Assembly (NCBI GenBank): GCA_030248195.1 | Contig: JASAND010004283.1 | Location: 1 to 64,000, forward strand | Source: Trissonchulus latispiculum | Taxonomy: Eukaryota; Nematoda; Enoplea; Enoplida; Ironidae | Direction of reading: 5' to 3' | Length of the DNA stretch: 64,000 nucleotides | Shown here: in pieces, positions 10,000 to 20,404 of the stretch | Layout of the letters: each line of letters starts with the position of its first letter | How positions within the stretch are numbered: the stretch's first letter is position 1 | The notes under the pieces: model-generated | Told to the model about the DNA's origin: nothing | Database searches by the model: none | Seen by the model: the letters and a program-made list of their open reading frames with translations, nothing else | Translations under genes and position numbers: made by a program

Positions 10000-12526
10000 A
10001 TGTTGATGCGTGAAATGCGTACCTTCTCCGTCCATCCTATTCTGAATCTGACGAAAATGTATTTGGGTTTTTCGATGCATCGAAAAAAATGGAAAAATAT
10101 TCGGAAATATGTTCTGAAAGTTAATCGGCGAAATCAGAACATTAAGAAACTATCAAAAACAGTGTTTAATAAGGTAAGAATACGATATGCGGAATTTGAG
10201 AATTTTGGGATTTAACTTTTTGCCTTGGAATTTGAAAATAATTGCGTAACTCAGGTAGAGTTAATAATTCCATACCTAACAGTGGAGTGCTCAACCAAAA
10301 CTGTTAAAATATCTGCACTTGTTTACTTAACGAAGTCAGTATATACCTATGAAAACCACAAACCAGGTCTAGCAGAACCGCCAAGGTATACAGAACTCAC
10401 CTGTCCTTTGCTTTACAGCGTAACCTGCTGAAAATGTTTGATACCTGTAATCAATACTGGAATCTTTCTAAGCGCTTGTGTAATTGCATTTCCCCTGTGG
10501 GGGCTACTAAATATCGTGAAAACTGCTTCTGTGCATGCAAAAACATGAAATAACGCAACTTTTAGCACATTGTGTAATTTTGGAGTAACCGGAAAAAAGA
10601 AAAAATGGGAAAAAATGGAAAAAACCGGAAAAAAGGTTTTTTCCGGCAATCTTTTTTTCCGGAAAAAACCAACCCTAGAATATAGGCTTCACTGTATTGC
10701 AGCTGGCAAACGTTCAGAAATTAGGAAAAACCACTCTAACCGAAAATCTCGAATTTTTGTATCGGGATTGCGCGAAGGGTGTTAGAACGCTAAAAGAACT
10801 TATTTCGGAAAGTTTCATCAAATTTCATCGTGATTTACGCCGCCAATCAACAATATGTGCCCAAAAGGAATCGCCACCTTAAGGGAAGACCAAAGCAGTA
10901 AATAGTGCTATAGCCTCTATCATAGGGGTCGCGGTAGCGACCCCTATGATATGAGTCAAAACGCCCCAATGACAGCCTTCAGAGGCGCTGCGCAGAGGCT
11001 GCGCTGATCCTGCGCAGATTTTGTGCGCAAAAGAAAGTCCGTGTTGGGTTTAGTATAATTGGAAAATTTCATCCCTCTAGCACTTACCGTTAAAAAGTTG
11101 TACTCGCCCTGCCGGCGATGTTTTTTTTCCGGTGTCTCCGTTTTACCCTCGTATGTCACTTTTTCATGGAATTTAGCGAAGGACAGAGACCTATTGCGGT
11201 ATATCATCAATATATAGGTTACTGACTTTCGATATATGTAGTAGCCGCCGCGCCACAGTGCGCCGCAGCGCCACACCGGCGCGACAAAATCTGTTCAGAA
11301 CGTCGAAATGGGATTACGTCGAAATGACCAAAAGTATGCATGGGATTAGCTTCTTTCCAGCTGTTTGTGCAAAAACAGGCAAGACAAGTCATATATGGTT
11401 GATAAGGACATATATGCGGATTATGACTTTTGAAGTCGAATTTTTGATATGTTGCGCCACAGTGCCACTGCGCCACAGCGCCACAGTGGCCCGCCAAAGT
11501 TGGTGAATTTTGGGTCGAACTTTGAACTTAATTTTTTCGCTTATTTTGCTACATGGGTGGCTCAAATTTTGCGTACAAAGGTTTTTTGGGACGGAGAATC
11601 GATTCCCGCTATCAGTTTTGCTGCCCGAGTAACCAAAGTTGCTGGGCTGGTTCCACTTGACCGTCTGAGGGGTCAGGTCGGTAACCGCTTTCGTTAGGTC
11701 CATAGTTGGCTTTACTTAGCCTCTCAAAACTTTGTCTATAGGGGTTTTCTGGTGCGCCCAGCTCATTCCTGGTGTCCGTTTTTTCGTCCGACCCAACCAT
11801 CTTGCTGGACTGGTTTCACTTTGCCGTCTGGAGGGTCCGGTTACTATCGACTTCCGGGAACACCATATAGGACTGTACTTTGCCGTACTCACAACTCGCT
11901 CACTGAAAAATTTGTCGTTTTTATTTTCAGAACTATCTAAATACCAGCTTTGATCCGGGATTTTCAAAATTTGAAAGCTTTATTGAAAAATATATACCAC
12001 TGTTTGATTCGAGATTACGCTACTGCGGATGCAGTGTGTGTATATTCCTCCGCGTAATGAGATTACAAATCATTTCCGTATCTGGGCAGTTGGGTTTCTC
12101 TTGACCGAAAAAGTGGAGGGCCTCCCGCCTCCACTTAAGGTGGTGATTCCCTTTGGTCACATAAAGTTTGCACCATTATTACTCATTCATTACTTGGAGT
12201 TAAGAAGCCATTTTTATATCAAAATGTAGCTTGGGATTTTCTCTCTTTAATGCATGCCACGAAACTAATGTTGCTTTTCTAAAATATTTTTAACACATTT
12301 TAGAAGAAGTATAATTTTCCAGGATTGTTGCCGACTCAAGTAAACTTTTTCGCGAGACATCGGTAGTATCATGTGAAAAAATTCATGTGAAAAGCAAAAA
12401 TGTGAAGCTCATTGAGATCTTTTGAATGAATATAGTAGGGATGGGCGCGGAAAAAAAGGACTGGAAAAAAGGTTTTTTCCGTTTTTTCCATTTTTTCCGA
12501 TGGGGTGGAAAAAAATGGAAAAATAT
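10000..12526. repeat. 2.6-kb repeat unit, copy A
   Basis: One unit of the repeat that is tandem at 30540-36610. It contains A-rich GGAAAAAA / TTTTTTCCG tracts (10590-10670 and 12445-12520), a perfect 15-bp-stem hairpin at 10918-10951, and a GTGCGCC/CGCCACAG-rich patch near 11230-11490. A segment at 11500-12230 is strongly conserved among three copies. Small overlapping ORFs there are kept on both strands at once, which reflects DNA identity rather than coding. I see no transposase. Confidence 0.75.
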
Positions 12527-12640
12527 CAGGTAGTGCGCGATAGCGCACTACCTAGAATAGGGAAAAAAAGGCGCATTGCGTAGTGTTGGAACATAGTTTC
12601 CCCTGGTGCCGGCGGAGGAGTTGAGCTAGAGCCTTCATAT
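12527..12640. other. Duplication breakpoint with perfect hairpin
   Basis: Copy A stops matching copy B here. At 12528-12553 is a perfect 11-bp stem (AGGTAGTGCGC) with loop GATA, followed by more A/G-rich repeat. No gene is seen. Confidence 0.6.
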
Positions 12641-14190
12641 TGTACCAGTAGAAAGCCCTTCACGAGGGGTCCATGCTGTGCAAATTTGAGCGAAATCGAC
12701 CGAGCCGTTTTTGAGATATGAAAGATTGAAGTTTTGAACTACAGACTTTCTCTCCACTTTTTTTTCTCCCCCCCCCCACCCTAGAGGTCGGAGCTCAAAA
12801 AGTTTCTATACTATTTAGGGCTTTTTTTGAAAAACTTTTCCCCCATTTTTGGGGAAATAAGTTTAGTGTAGGTAGGACCTCCCCATAGGTCTCTGCACAT
12901 AGCAGGATTTCGATTTTTTCGGACATAGTTTTTTTCAAAAAAGTCAAAATTTTTAACGCGATTCAATTGAGCAGGCCTTGGCCGAGGGGTCTGAGGTTTG
13001 GGATTCAGCATTACCCCAAGGGTCGCCAGAACATAGGCTATATGAATTTTCGATCTGGCTTCTGTGGCGTCCTGGCTAGGGGTCGAAAGTTAGTGCGTAA
13101 AAGGGGGGGTCTAGGCCTACGGACTGTGGAGCCATACACATAAGAGCTGCTGGGCTGAGGTTTTGTATTTGAATAGGAACCCCTATATGGTGAATCTAAA
13201 AGGCCCATTAGTTTCGCTCTAGGACCTATCCATGTAGCTGGGGGGCACCCTGCTGGTGCTGGGCCCAACCGTGACTCAACTCTGACTTTAGCCTCTTATA
13301 CAGAAAGACGCACAATAGGCAGGTCGTTCATATTTAGCATTTGGGCTGGGGTGCGGGAGGGCTGCGCCATAGGCTATAGTAGGTTTCGCTGGGTCCCCTG
13401 TGGCGCCCTGGCCAGGGGTCCGGACCCGGGTCCGGGGTCAAAATGGTCAAAAATCGAAATTTCCAAACGTGGCCAATTTTGGTATCAAATTAAAGCCCTA
13501 GGTGAGGCGAACATTTTTTGTCATTGGAGGACCCCTCCAAAGTGAACCCAGCGGCCTGTGGCGCCCTAAATAGGGGTCTAGAGTGTTCTGTGGGTTAGGG
13601 CCTATGGACTGTGGAGCCCTACACATAAGAGCTGCTGGGCTGAGGTTTCGTATTCGAATAGGAACCCATATATGGTGAATCTAAAAAGCCCATTAGTTTC
13701 GCTCTAGGACCTATCCATGTGGCTGGGGGGCACCCTGATGGTGCTGGGCCCAACCGTGACGCAACTCTGACTTTAGCCTCATATACAGAAAGACCCACAG
13801 TAGGCAGGTCGTTCATATTTGGCATTTGGGCTGGGGTGCGGGAGGACTACGCCATAGGCTATAGTAGGTTTCGCTGGGTCCCCTGTGGCGCCCTGGCCAG
13901 GGGTCCGGACTCGGGTCCGGGGTCAAAATGGTCAAAAATCGAAATTTCCAAAAGTGGTCAATTTTGGTATCAAATGAAAGCCCTTGGTGAGGCGAACATT
14001 TTTTGTCATTGCAGGACCCCTCCAAAGTGAACCCAGCGGCCTGTGGCGATCTAACCAGGGGTTTAGTGTGTTCTATGGGAAAGGGCCTACGGACTGTGGA
14101 GCCCTATACATAAGAGCTGCTGGGCTGAGGTTTTGTATTCGAATAGAAACCCCTATATAGTGGATCTAAAATCCCATTAGTTTCGCTCAA
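12640..14190. repeat. ~485-bp satellite array interrupted by the hAT-like element
   Basis: The landmark TAGTTTCGCT recurs at 13209, 13694 and 14178, a period of 484-485 bp. The third occurrence is cut by the element at 14191, and the array resumes at 29301 with the same phase (CTATCCATGT follows). Units contain CTGGCCAGGGGTCCGGAC and a GGCGAACATTTTTTGTCATT block. The first ~400 bp of the stretch is more diverged. ORFs here are repeat by-products. Confidence 0.88.
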
Positions 14191-14556
14191 CAGGGTTTTT
14201 TTTTGAAAATCGGACCTGCGTAAATTTTGCGTATTTTTGTTTTCGAGTGCGTATTTTTATTTTCGACTGCGTAAAATTACAAAAATCGTTTCTCAACGTT
14301 ATAAACGCTATAAACGCACTTTGCGTCGAATTAATTCGTTTTTCAAGAGTTTTAAAACAACCTTAAAGGTCTTAGCTTCATTTTACGTTGCGTGCCGATT
14401 GAACTATGGTGTAAAAGTATGAATATTTGATTTGAAACAGACACGCAGGGGGTCTGGGGGGCGCAGCCCCCCAGAAGTTGAAGAAAATTTTAAATTTTTG
14501 ATTAAATTTGCTCTTAAAACTTTGAATTCTTTGCCTGGAGCAATTTAATAGTAAAG

Positions 14557-14562
14557 TTAATT
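14557..14562. other. Polinton target-site duplication, left (TTAATT)
   Basis: TTAATT directly before the AGTAGTAGAC end. It is repeated at 28868-28873 directly after ...GTCTACTACT. A 6-bp duplication is the hallmark of Polinton integration. Confidence 0.92.
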
Positions 14563-14760
14563 AGTAGTAGACATAAGCCGGGTCTAGGCCATTGAGGAAT
14601 GTAGTCAAACTACATTCCTCACATTCTTTTTTCTTAGAATGTAGTCAAACTACATTCCTCAAAATCTCAGCTGGAATGTAATTTAACTACATTCCAAAAT
14701 GGTCTAGACTCTACATTCCGAAGTTGTCCAGACCCTCTACATTCGCAAGATTCCTTAAAG
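14563..14760 (+). repeat. Polinton left terminal inverted repeat with palindromic iterons
   Basis: Reverse complement (imperfect) of about 28670-28867. Within it the pattern GAATGTAG-TNNA-CTACATTC recurs: about 14599-14621 and 14636-14659, and a variant near 14673-14697. The same pattern recurs in the right repeat. Such repeated palindromes at a protein-primed replicon's ends could be binding sites for replication or integration proteins, which is inference. Confidence 0.85.
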
Positions 14761-15900
14761 ATAGTTAAGCTACTAGTTTCAGCATTACTCAGAAATGCAG
14801 AACAACACATGTTTCAAATTAAATATGTAGATAAGAATGTGGTCCACATTCCTTAATTCAGATAGAGAATCAGGTATGTAGACTTTATACTGCAGATGTT
14901 ATGCTTTTTTTGTGATTACAGTTTACAGCTTTTAAACTGAAGTTAATCATAAAAAGATAATGAAGTCCAACTGTAGTATCTATTGACGAAAGCTTAAATA
15001 TTGGAATATATTATAGTTGAAAGTGAAAAACATCTAGTTTTCAATTCTACACCTAAGTGCAAATGTTCTTAGTATCTGTTATAGTTCAAACATACTTATA
15101 TAATGAAATTAATTTTATTTTTTTATTCTCAAGTTCTCAAAAAAACTGAAAACAACAACAAATTAATTGTTACAGCCTAACAATAAGAGGTAGAGTCAAT
15201 CCTTCTTTGATATCATCTGAACCATTTATCCACGTCTGACAGGATCAGCGATTACTCCTGGTAGAGGGTGACAAGGATGAAGTTTACCCCCAACAAGTAT
15301 AAAATCCAAAGACAGTAGACGTGGAATTTCATTCCTAAAATGTATTTAATGTACCATTTGTTGCTCTAACTTCACGTTGAACACATTCATATTGTAAATT
15401 GATAGTTAAAGATTTGTAACATACACTTTCTATATAAAATACTTTTAAGTAATATCAAAACTTCCTTCTCCATGTAAAGAAAGGTTTATGAAGTATATAC
15501 TCCTACTCTTTTAAGGATTAAGGTTTAAGGGTCTGACTTGCATTGCTCGATACACAACCAGGTATATTATTTCTAATGATGACTAAACCTCTGGAAGAAA
15601 AGTCATATCCTCAAAATTATTCTGTTACCTTACCACGTATGTGATGGTCATTCCTGATGAGTTAAGAATAGATGGATTGGATAGAGTTGCAATAAGTTAA
15701 TATGTCCTTAGTCTTTGCTCAAGGAATTTCAGACAGCTTTGTCACGATGGGAATGCAAACCCCTTCTCTTAAAAATAGTAGTAAACCGCCCTGGTTACTC
15801 AATGACCTCAGCGCACACAATGTATTCAGACTACTAAATTTTTCCAATCCTTTCGAATACCACACAGCGCTGCTTCATTGGTTGCAGTGAATTCGATTGT
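14761..15900. other. Gene-poor left arm of the Polinton
   Basis: A+T-rich, with no ORF I can support and only short chance ORFs (for example 15702-15890). A few ACATTCC words continue to about 14850. In most Polintons this arm would carry genes such as integrase, so its emptiness is notable. Confidence 0.5.
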
Positions 15901-15945
15901 ATGCTGCGGCTTAATTTAAGTCATAGCTGCATTTGATAGTATAAC

Positions 15946-16245
15946 TTACTCCATCATTCTTCTTTTCCTGGATAAGGAGCCTTCCTTATCATAAGATCGA
16001 TTTGAAACACTGTTACATCCTGATGTAGACGGAGTGTTGTTAATAACCTCAACATATAATGGTAGATTAGAAGGAAGATAGGAACCCTGATAGTTGGGCT
16101 GTTGTTGAGGTTGTTGCTGATGAGTTGGCGGCTGTTGCTGATTTTGGTGACCATTTGTAGAATTTTCCGAGAGCTGTTCTGTGGGCTCTGGAGACAGAGG
16201 TTCAGTGCACAATGATGTCATCGCGACAGTAAACGCGTCAGACAT
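15946..16245 (-). CDS. 99-aa Gln/Pro-rich protein, function unknown
   Basis: ATG at 16245 (MSDAFTVAM...) gives 99 residues; an open frame continues 16 residues upstream without need. The middle is Gln/Pro-rich (QQQPPTHQQQPQQQPNYQ), and the C terminus is basic (LSRKRRMME), possibly a nuclear signal. A TATAAA lies on the minus strand at about 16303-16308. No family recognised. The low-complexity composition means it may be a small regulatory protein or a remnant. Confidence 0.5.
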   Translation of the reverse strand: MSDAFTVAMTSLCTEPLSPEPTEQLSENSTNGHQNQQQPPTHQQQPQQQPNYQGSYLPSNLPLYVEVINNTPSTSGCNSVSNRSYDKEGSLSRKRRMME

Positions 16246-17092
16246 GCCAATCTTAAAACAGAGTATGTGACAGCTTGTTATAATTATTATCATGTAATCA
16301 AATTTATAAAGGACCTTTTATCGTCTGCTGTCTGTAAGTCAGTTTAAAAGAGGAGTTCGCGTGATCTCAATGCTAAAAGTTTTCGAAACGTTGTACTATG
16401 CTCAAAACACATTGAAAGTGTCTATACATTTCGGATATATATTTTAGTTTATTCTTTATCTTATTAAATAATAAAAGAAAGTACACAAAAGTGGTAAATT
16501 TATCAGGATGGGTATTTATTTACTTGGATTGTACCAATGCAAACGTGCAGTTTAATTTTAAGTTAAAAATGTGCTATTATTTTTAAGGAGTAAGATTCTA
16601 CCACATTCCAGGGGTAATGAAAATAAAGGTTTAATAATCGAACTTGTTTAAAGAACAAGGTTTCACTGGTAGGTGCGGCAGTGTTTTAAAGTTTCAAGTG
16701 TGAGTATTAGAGCATATTAAATTAAGGCGCGGTAGATGGACATAATTTACGTTCTTATTTTAAAATTAATTATATTTAGCGTCATAGACTTCAAAGATCA
16801 GGAATCAAGTTATTCTAATGATGTAATAGGTTGTTAAAAGAATTATATTTTAGTATTATGGATCTTTTAAACAAAAATTTCAAATATTCGAGTAATGCAT
16901 TAGGTTGTTAAAAGAATTATCTTTCAGTGCAACGCAACTTTCAAACAAAAAATTTAAAAAATGTGAAGAGGCGAATTTTAAAAAATTTTAGGAATTTCAA
17001 GCTGCAAATTAGTATAAAATGCAACGTTTTTCGTACAGAATTTTGATCCAGTGGTTGGTGTTCTTTATTCCTTTGCTAGAAGTTTAAGTTTA

Positions 17093-17452
17093 ATGGTTGT
17101 ACCGTCAACACCAGTTGATATGGTTAAATGCTATAATGTTTTCTATTATTCTAAGTACATCGTTGCGCTGGTATTTGGTTACAAAAATTTGCTTCTTCTC
17201 AGTGCGTTTAATATCTTAGATGACTTCTTTTCGAATAATCGAATTACGAAAACCTCTAAGCGTCAATTATGCGGCTGTCTCCAATACATTTACGGAGTTA
17301 TTTATGACCATCCACATCCGTCGATTCTAAGCTTTGGTCGAGACTGTCGATTTACATGTTTTATAAATTCGATGATGTTTTGTATCAACCATTTGAGAAT
17401 TAGAAATGGTTTGTGCAAGTTAGATATTTCGATCATGGCGATTTTATACTAA
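17093..17452 (+). CDS. 119-aa protein, function unknown (possible N-terminal part of the next ORF)
   Basis: The first ATG after a TATAAAA (about 17014) is at 17093 (MVVPSTPVDMVKC). The frame is open further upstream to 17051, but without an ATG. It is Cys/Phe/Tyr-rich, hydrophobic in places (YIVALVFGYKNLLLLSAF), and not recognised. It overlaps the 369-aa ORF by 40 bases in another frame. The two may be one protein joined by a short intron or separated by a frameshift; I cannot decide from the sequence. Confidence 0.5.
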   Translation: MVVPSTPVDMVKCYNVFYYSKYIVALVFGYKNLLLLSAFNILDDFFSNNRITKTSKRQLCGCLQYIYGVIYDHPHPSILSFGRDCRFTCFINSMMFCINHLRIRNGLCKLDISIMAILY

Positions 17453-18522
17453 ATCAAATTTCGAATCAGCTTCGCTTAAAGAAGTCAATTTATAAAAGAT
17501 GTACGAAAGCAATGCAAAAGGCGATCACTCTTATTGGATCCACGGCGTTAGATTTAGTTTATTGTAGTCTGCACTACAGGTATTTATCGATTCCTCTCGT
17601 GGAAAAGATCAGACCTGCAACCAGGTCGAAATTGTTACCAACGAAGCAAGCGACCAGATTTAATCTTGTTTATCGACAACGTCAACTACTTAAAGTAATC
17701 GAGAAAACGAAGTTTCAAAGAATCATTGGATTCAAGTGGATATCTTATAAATCAAATCAAGCCCAGAAAACTTTGGAGTATTGCAAAATAGTGAAGCTTC
17801 GTATGTTACGATTCCGAGAGGGCGTCCAGCGTCGGCGTATAATTTTAAATCAAAGAAGGACTGCAGCTCTTGTTACCTTGTGCAGAAAAATGCAAGTCCC
17901 CAAAGCAATAAACAACTCGACATTATATTTATCTGATATTTCCCAAATTTGTGATAATTTTCTTGGTAATAAATATACAACTAGTGATATTACTTGCTTG
18001 TTAGAAGATTACTTAAAAATTTCTGATAGTCTTAAGAAGATTAAAGGATCATTTCCCAATTCCTATTTACAGTTAGAATCTAATATAATGAAAGTTAAAG
18101 AACTTCGATTATGTTTTTCGAAATTTGATCGGTTATGTGATAAACTGAGCGCTGTTATGATGGAAATCTTCACCCAACGGAATCAATCGTTTAAATGTGA
18201 CTCTTTCAAAATCCACTTGCAGGAATCCATCTTTAAGACTGGTTTATGCGAGAGCGTGAAAGCAAGTTTAAATGAAAACTGCATCATCATAAAAACTACA
18301 ATCATACAACTTTTGAAACATCGAATTCTGGTTAGTGATAAACGTCCTTCTTACAGTTTCCCCAATTGTGCTAGCAAGTTTATGTTCAAATTCAACTCCG
18401 AACTTGAATCATTGGTTGACAATCTCAAGGAAGTAATCACTGCTGCGGAAATCATCAGCTTATTACGAGTTTATCGAAATAAATTTGATTGTATGTGTAA
18501 GGTTACATTTTCAAGTAAATAA
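17413..18522 (+). CDS. 369-aa basic protein, function unknown
   Basis: Long open frame, rich in Lys/Arg, Leu and Ile, with helical character and several Cys. No family recognised: I see no zinc HHCC, DDE triad, P-loop or capsid-like pattern. It lies in the left arm, where Polintons usually keep integrase or structural genes, so a strongly diverged element protein is possible. The C-terminal coding region (about 18457-18522) is echoed twice downstream (about 18545 and 18637) as ~90-bp degenerate repeats, suggesting 3' tandem duplication. Confidence 0.7.
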   Translation: MQVRYFDHGDFILNQISNQLRLKKSIYKRCTKAMQKAITLIGSTALDLVYCSLHYRYLSIPLVEKIRPATRSKLLPTKQATRFNLVYRQRQLLKVIEKTKFQRIIGFKWISYKSNQAQKTLEYCKIVKLRMLRFREGVQRRRIILNQRRTAALVTLCRKMQVPKAINNSTLYLSDISQICDNFLGNKYTTSDITCLLEDYLKISDSLKKIKGSFPNSYLQLESNIMKVKELRLCFSKFDRLCDKLSAVMMEIFTQRNQSFKCDSFKIHLQESIFKTGLCESVKASLNENCIIIKTTIIQLLKHRILVSDKRPSYSFPNCASKFMFKFNSELESLVDNLKEVITAAEIISLLRVYRNKFDCMCKVTFSSK

Positions 18523-18675
18523 CCGACTGGAAGGTTTCTTCGGGATTAATTAGCTGTTAGGACTTTATCGAAATAAACTAGAGAGTATGTGTGAGGTATT
18601 TTAAAATAATTAACCAGCTGAAAGATTTCTTTGAGATGGATCAGCTGCTAGCTCTTTATCGAAACAAACTTTAAT
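18457..18675 (+). repeat. Three degenerate ~90-bp tandem units at the 3' end of the 369-aa gene
   Basis: Each unit has a CAGCT/TAGCTG word, then TTTATCGAAA and A/T-rich sequence: 18457, 18545, 18637. The first unit is coding (C-terminal tail) and the other two follow the stop codon. The rest of the gap to 18829 holds nothing I can support. Confidence 0.6.
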
Positions 18676-18828
18676 CAGTAGGAAAACGTCAAAAATGATG
18701 TGCGCATTATTTAGCATATTTGAGACTACTATTTTTGTATGAAACAAAGGTATTATCAGAGGGGTGGTTTGAAAGACTAATAATTTAAAGTATAAACAAA
18801 TATTTTTTGCAAAATTGCGGATTACAAT

Positions 18829-19440
18829 TCAAATGAAATTGTTTTCGTTCAAAGGATCGTAGTTTTCATAGTCAACATCAGTTGTTTCAGCAGCATACAT
18901 TTCGTAGGTACGACAGCATCGACTGTATCTCAGAGCTGCAACTTCATCAATGCTACCATTTCCTTTTCCACATTCAAACCCACGTGTCTCCAAAACGGTT
19001 CTTTGCGGAGCTGTTGCATCATTTAGGCAGGTGGCTGTAAAATCTATATATTCACGCATAATTGAACGACACTTTGATTCTGTAGGCTGCAGATCAGCAG
19101 GTTCACAGTTATTGAAAACTATAGTTCGCTTTTCACCAAATCCTTTTCTCATGAATGTAATCTCGGCAATGATATGGTTCCTTGACATAAATGCCTGAAG
19201 TTTCGGAATCCAGCTGTCAAAGAAACGGACCAAAAATTCCAAATTATCTTGACTGAATCCTTTACCAGGTATCTCCAGTGCATATAAAAAGAAAGAGCCT
19301 CTCTTTACAAGAAACCTAGTTCGAAAATGAGCACTTGTTAATCCAGCACCTTCTATGATAACAAGTTTGGTGGTATCCGTTGCAGGAACTTTAGGAAAAG
19401 TCAGTACAGGTTGATCCATAGGTAATGTGATCAGAGACAT
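18829..19440 (-). CDS. 203-aa member of the element's small paralogous family
   Basis: ATG at 19440. The core LVIIEGAGLTSAHFRTRFLV, then RGSFFLYALEI, FFDSWIPKLQAFM and a following strand matches the 188-aa protein closely and the 159-aa and 149-aa proteins more weakly. It has a longer C terminus than its relatives (about residues 145-203, with CGKGNGSID and acidic residues at the end). It is divergently arranged with the 159-aa gene, sharing a ~250-bp intergenic region with a TATA box for each (19511-19518 on -, 19597-19604 on +). Function unknown. Confidence 0.85.
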   Translation of the reverse strand: MSLITLPMDQPVLTFPKVPATDTTKLVIIEGAGLTSAHFRTRFLVKRGSFFLYALEIPGKGFSQDNLEFLVRFFDSWIPKLQAFMSRNHIIAEITFMRKGFGEKRTIVFNNCEPADLQPTESKCRSIMREYIDFTATCLNDATAPQRTVLETRGFECGKGNGSIDEVAALRYSRCCRTYEMYAAETTDVDYENYDPLNENNFI

Positions 19441-19510
19441 TGCTTTGATTCACAAAAGTTCTTCTTGCAACTAAATTAGTAGCAGTCTGAATGCTCTGAG
19501 AGAAACGCTG

Positions 19511-19518
19511 CTTTTATA
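19511..19518 (-). promoter_or_regulatory. TATA box of the 203-aa gene
   Basis: TATAAAAG on the minus strand, about 70 bp upstream of the ATG at 19440. The same octamer serves the divergent 159-aa gene. Confidence 0.65.
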
Positions 19519-19596
19519 CTAATTCCTGACACTGAAAACATGAATGGAATTAAAAGAATGTACATTCCTCTCATATTTTAAACTGATAGGGTCCAG

Positions 19597-19604
19597 TATA
19601 AAAG
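19597..19604 (+). promoter_or_regulatory. TATA box of the 159-aa gene
   Basis: TATAAAAG followed by CAGG, about 90 bp upstream of the ATG at 19693. Part of a divergent promoter with 19511-19518. Confidence 0.65.
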
Positions 19605-19692
19605 CAGGTGAAAATTATTGAAAAGTCAATCTAATAAACGTTTTGCTTGTTGGAACCCTAAACGTCTCACAAGCACCACCACCTAACCTAGA

Positions 19693-20172
19693 ATGCCTGT
19701 TAAAATTCGTGAGCAGTCTCCCACTGGACTAGTTACAGGATTGTCAAAACTGCAAATAAACGAGATAATTTTGCAGAAGCCTTATACAATTTACTCAAAA
19801 TATTTTGATACATGCGTACATGGATTACACGAAGGGGCTCGTGTGCATTTCCTGCAAATCCACAACCTTAAATTTAATGTCGAAGATGGTGAAAAATTGC
19901 ATGATTTCTTTAATCAATGGGTTCCCAAATTACAGCAACTACTGCCAGATGGAAACTTAATTGTGGCTGTAGAATTCATTGATTTCGATGATGATGTATC
20001 ACCAAACACTTTTACTATTGAAACACAGAAATCAGAATTGAAGACTTCAGTGCAACAAGATGCATTCTGTGATAGTCTGATGACTGAATTCGTCAATGTG
20101 AAGGAACAACTGATGCAGGAAATTCCAAATCTACCAGTGTTTGATTGCTCTGCTCCCAACTTCGTGCTGTAA
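19693..20172 (+). CDS. 159-aa member of the element's small paralogous family
   Basis: Intact 159-residue ORF from ATG 19693. Shared core: IILQKPYTIYSKYFDT, a basic/glycine turn, a strand ending LQIHNLKF, then FFNQWVPKLQQLLP and VAVEF. The C-terminal third has a conserved-looking acidic helix (DSLMTEFVNVKEQLMQE) that matches DTVMEEY / DLIMEEFYSF / SIMREY in the relatives. No catalytic motif is evident. Function unknown; it is probably a cytosolic or nuclear protein, as no signal or membrane segment is seen. Confidence 0.85.
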   Translation: MPVKIREQSPTGLVTGLSKLQINEIILQKPYTIYSKYFDTCVHGLHEGARVHFLQIHNLKFNVEDGEKLHDFFNQWVPKLQQLLPDGNLIVAVEFIDFDDDVSPNTFTIETQKSELKTSVQQDAFCDSLMTEFVNVKEQLMQEIPNLPVFDCSAPNFVL

Positions 20173-20404
20173 AGATAACGATAACTATTAGATGGGGTTC
20201 ATGGAGTTCATTATGGATAGTTTTGATTCTTGTTTAGCTGATTTATAAATGATTTCAGATGTGAATGTTTGACCATTTAGAATAAAAGTTGATATAGTTG
20301 AAATTCCTAAGACTTCATTGATAGAACCTGTCCACTGGGATCTCAGTAAGTATAAAACTATTATTTCTAGGTGTAGCTATCACCAGTTAGATAGTTCATT
20401 GGAG

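Larger units (their letters stand above)
1..12526. repeat. Tandem segmental duplication, copy A
   Basis: This stretch matches 20421-~33024 almost end to end at an offset of about 20.49 kb. It covers the right part of a Polinton, the right half of the hAT-like element around it, satellite, a 60-bp tandem repeat and one 2.6-kb repeat unit. Both nested insertion junctions (TTAATT at 8374-8379 and TCGCTCAA at 8805-8812) are the same as in copy B, so the two copies are one duplicated locus. The match is broken by many 1-2 base indels in about the first 4.2 kb and is nearly exact further right. Homology ends where a perfect hairpin begins at 12528. Confidence 0.9.

Noticed and set aside
11219..12229. 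Overlapping ORFs conserved in three repeat copies
   Set aside because: Frames on both strands are conserved equally, which is what near-identical DNA gives; no recognisable protein.
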